41,188 nucleotides of DNA. Origin: Burkholderia sp. H160 (lineage in GTDB: Bacteria > Pseudomonadota > Gammaproteobacteria > Burkholderiales > Burkholderiaceae). The stretch is taken from positions 1-41,188 of the forward strand of contig ABYL01000061.1 of assembly GCA_000173575.1 (NCBI GenBank). The letters run 5' to 3'. Each line of letters starts with the position of its first letter. Positions within the stretch are counted from its first letter, which is position 1. The notes below the pieces were generated by a model, which searched no databases, was not told where the DNA came from, and worked only from the letters and a program-made list of their open reading frames with translations. The position numbers and the translations under genes are program-made. Shown here one piece after another: positions 40,266 to 41,188 of this stretch.

Positions 40266-41188
40266 GCCGCGCGACGGATCATGAAAGCGTCCCCGCCTTT
40301 CCACTTTTCCACCTGCACAAGACATGAATTCGGACTCATGCTGCTTGTACCCGTCGTCTGGGGCCGATCGGGGGTCAGCAGGTTCATGCAGCCGCCAATT
40401 TCAACGCGCTCGCCTTCTATTTCGATCAACTGGAATTCAGCGCTCGCCTCGTAAGACTTGACTACCCCGTGAGCGACCAGGGGCGATACATCAGCCGCAC
40501 AGATGACCGCACCCCGGTCGTTGTAGACCTTGACGAGATCGCGAGGGGCAATGCCCCGGGCGACCGCGTCGACGGGACCGAGTCGCAGTAACCAGAAGCG
40601 ATGTCCGCCAATCAACGCACGATGATCTTCGATGCTGTTGATCGACGAGTTCTTGCCGTCGCAATGGGTGTGGAAACTGTAGCGGCTATGCGTGGCGATC
40701 AGCTGCAGCGGATAGTGCTGGGCCAGTGGGGAGCGCAAGCCCTCCCACGACGGCATGTATCGGTTCACCGGCGGTCGTTCGGGGTTGTCCGCCGTGTGCC
40801 GCTTCAGCAACTCGGGAACGAACTCAAGCTTGCCGCTGGGCGTCTGCAGGCCCATGCCGAATTTTTCGGCGTACCGCGACGGCATCGGATGCGGTTCCGG
40901 CAGATCCGACGATTCGAATACCCGCTTGACCCAGTCCAACTCCCCGCCGCCATCGGTGAACACCCCGCCCAGTCCCAGACGGGTCAGAATAGCCGTGAAG
41001 ATGTCATAGTCGGAGCGGGACTCGCCCAGAGGTTCGATGCACTTATGCTGCAGCGTGATCATACGCTGATTCACCGTGTTGAAACCGTGATGCGCGTAGC
41101 CGCCGGAATTCGCCCATTCGCCGATATCCCACCGCTCCAGCGATGTGCATGCAGGCAGAATGATGTCGGCGAACTGCGCCTCGCCTTC
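40262..41188 (-). CDS. Molybdopterin oxidoreductase large subunit (transhydroxylase-like), C-terminal part
   Basis: The last 308 codons of a DMSO-reductase-family catalytic subunit; it enters from the right edge. The visible part begins EGEAQFADIILPACTSLERW, the usual ADxVLPxxTxxE stretch. It contains a region on substrate-side loops (PSGKLEFVPELL), then the molybdopterin-guanine-dinucleotide-binding domain (LIATHSRYSFHTHCDGKNSS, APRDLVKVYNDRGAVICAAD). The pairing with a prealbumin-tailed Fe-S subunit points to the transhydroxylase branch (hydroxyl transfer on polyphenols) rather than a respiratory reductase. Catalytic residues lie outside the window. No membrane subunit follows. Its stop overlaps the small-subunit start. 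Confidence 0.9.
   Translation of the reverse strand, partial: EGEAQFADIILPACTSLERWDIGEWANSGGYAHHGFNTVNQRMITLQHKCIEPLGESRSDYDIFTAILTRLGLGGVFTDGGGELDWVKRVFESSDLPEPHPMPSRYAEKFGMGLQTPSGKLEFVPELLKRHTADNPERPPVNRYMPSWEGLRSPLAQHYPLQLIATHSRYSFHTHCDGKNSSINSIEDHRALIGGHRFWLLRLGPVDAVARGIAPRDLVKVYNDRGAVICAADVSPLVAHGVVKSYEASAEFQLIEIEGERVEIGGCMNLLTPDRPQTTGTSSMSPNSCLVQVEKWKGGDAFMIRRAA

Noticed and set aside
1-41188. tRNA or rRNA genes
   Set aside because: I looked for T-loop-like GGTTCGANTC patterns and found no cloverleaf I could support.

Overview
The window looks like a chromosomal segment from a Burkholderia/Paraburkholderia-type betaproteobacterium. It is very GC-rich with strong third-position GC, carries many MFS, LysR, AraC and GntR genes, a short H-NS-family protein with the C-terminal AWL/TWSGRGR-type DNA-binding segment, and protein sequences close to those I know from that group. 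The genus is inferred from style and content, not from a search.

Layout. 1-2.1 kb: the start of a CoA-binding acyl-CoA synthetase-like gene and prfC (RF3) with a clear terminator. 2.1-5.6 kb: a gene-less repeat-bearing stretch, an H-NS-type protein, a class-C beta-lactamase-like esterase, an unknown small protein and a small lipoprotein. 5.7-12.4 kb: a remnant of a Fis-type regulator, a GntP permease, an unknown small protein, a DedA-rhodanese fusion, a cNMP-domain/thioredoxin-reductase-like fusion lacking the redox cysteines, a LysE exporter and another small unknown. 12.4-17 kb: a large secreted propeller-like protein behind an AT-rich promoter, then a DMT exporter with a divergent AraC regulator. 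17-23.7 kb: a minus-strand operon (glyoxylate aminotransferase, MFS importer, YdiJ-like FAD/Fe-S 2-hydroxyacid dehydrogenase) with a divergent GntR regulator and two matching palindromic operators. 23.7-28.7 kb: a pair of 66-bp repeats with DnaA-box-like arms, then a LysR, family III CoA-transferase, HMG-CoA-lyase-like and MFS set. 28.7-30.1 kb: a ParE-type toxin-antitoxin pair with an operator over its -10 box, and an SDR. 30.1-30.9 kb: a dense cluster of a 19-bp repeat. 30.9-33.8 kb: a BON-domain protein and an NRAMP-like transporter with an elaborate leader. 33.8-37.6 kb: a rearranged accessory stretch (orphan hpaC, truncated MHS transporter, repeats, PRC-barrel protein, membrane-anchored protein with a proline-rich tail). 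37.6-41.2 kb: LysR, TetR and the 3' part of a molybdopterin oxidoreductase operon related to pyrogallol-phloroglucinol transhydroxylase.

The most interesting signals are: (i) the NRAMP-like transporter leader at 31.77-32.06 kb, with two small ORFs carrying good ribosome-binding sites around a three-way-junction RNA that buries the second ORF's ribosome-binding site, reminiscent of magnesium-sensing mgtL leaders; (ii) a dispersed 19-bp intergenic repeat, at least 16 copies in five places; (iii) a molybdenum-enzyme Fe-S subunit that has lost its N-terminal cluster and a CxxC pair; (iv) the paired repeats at 23.7-23.9 kb.
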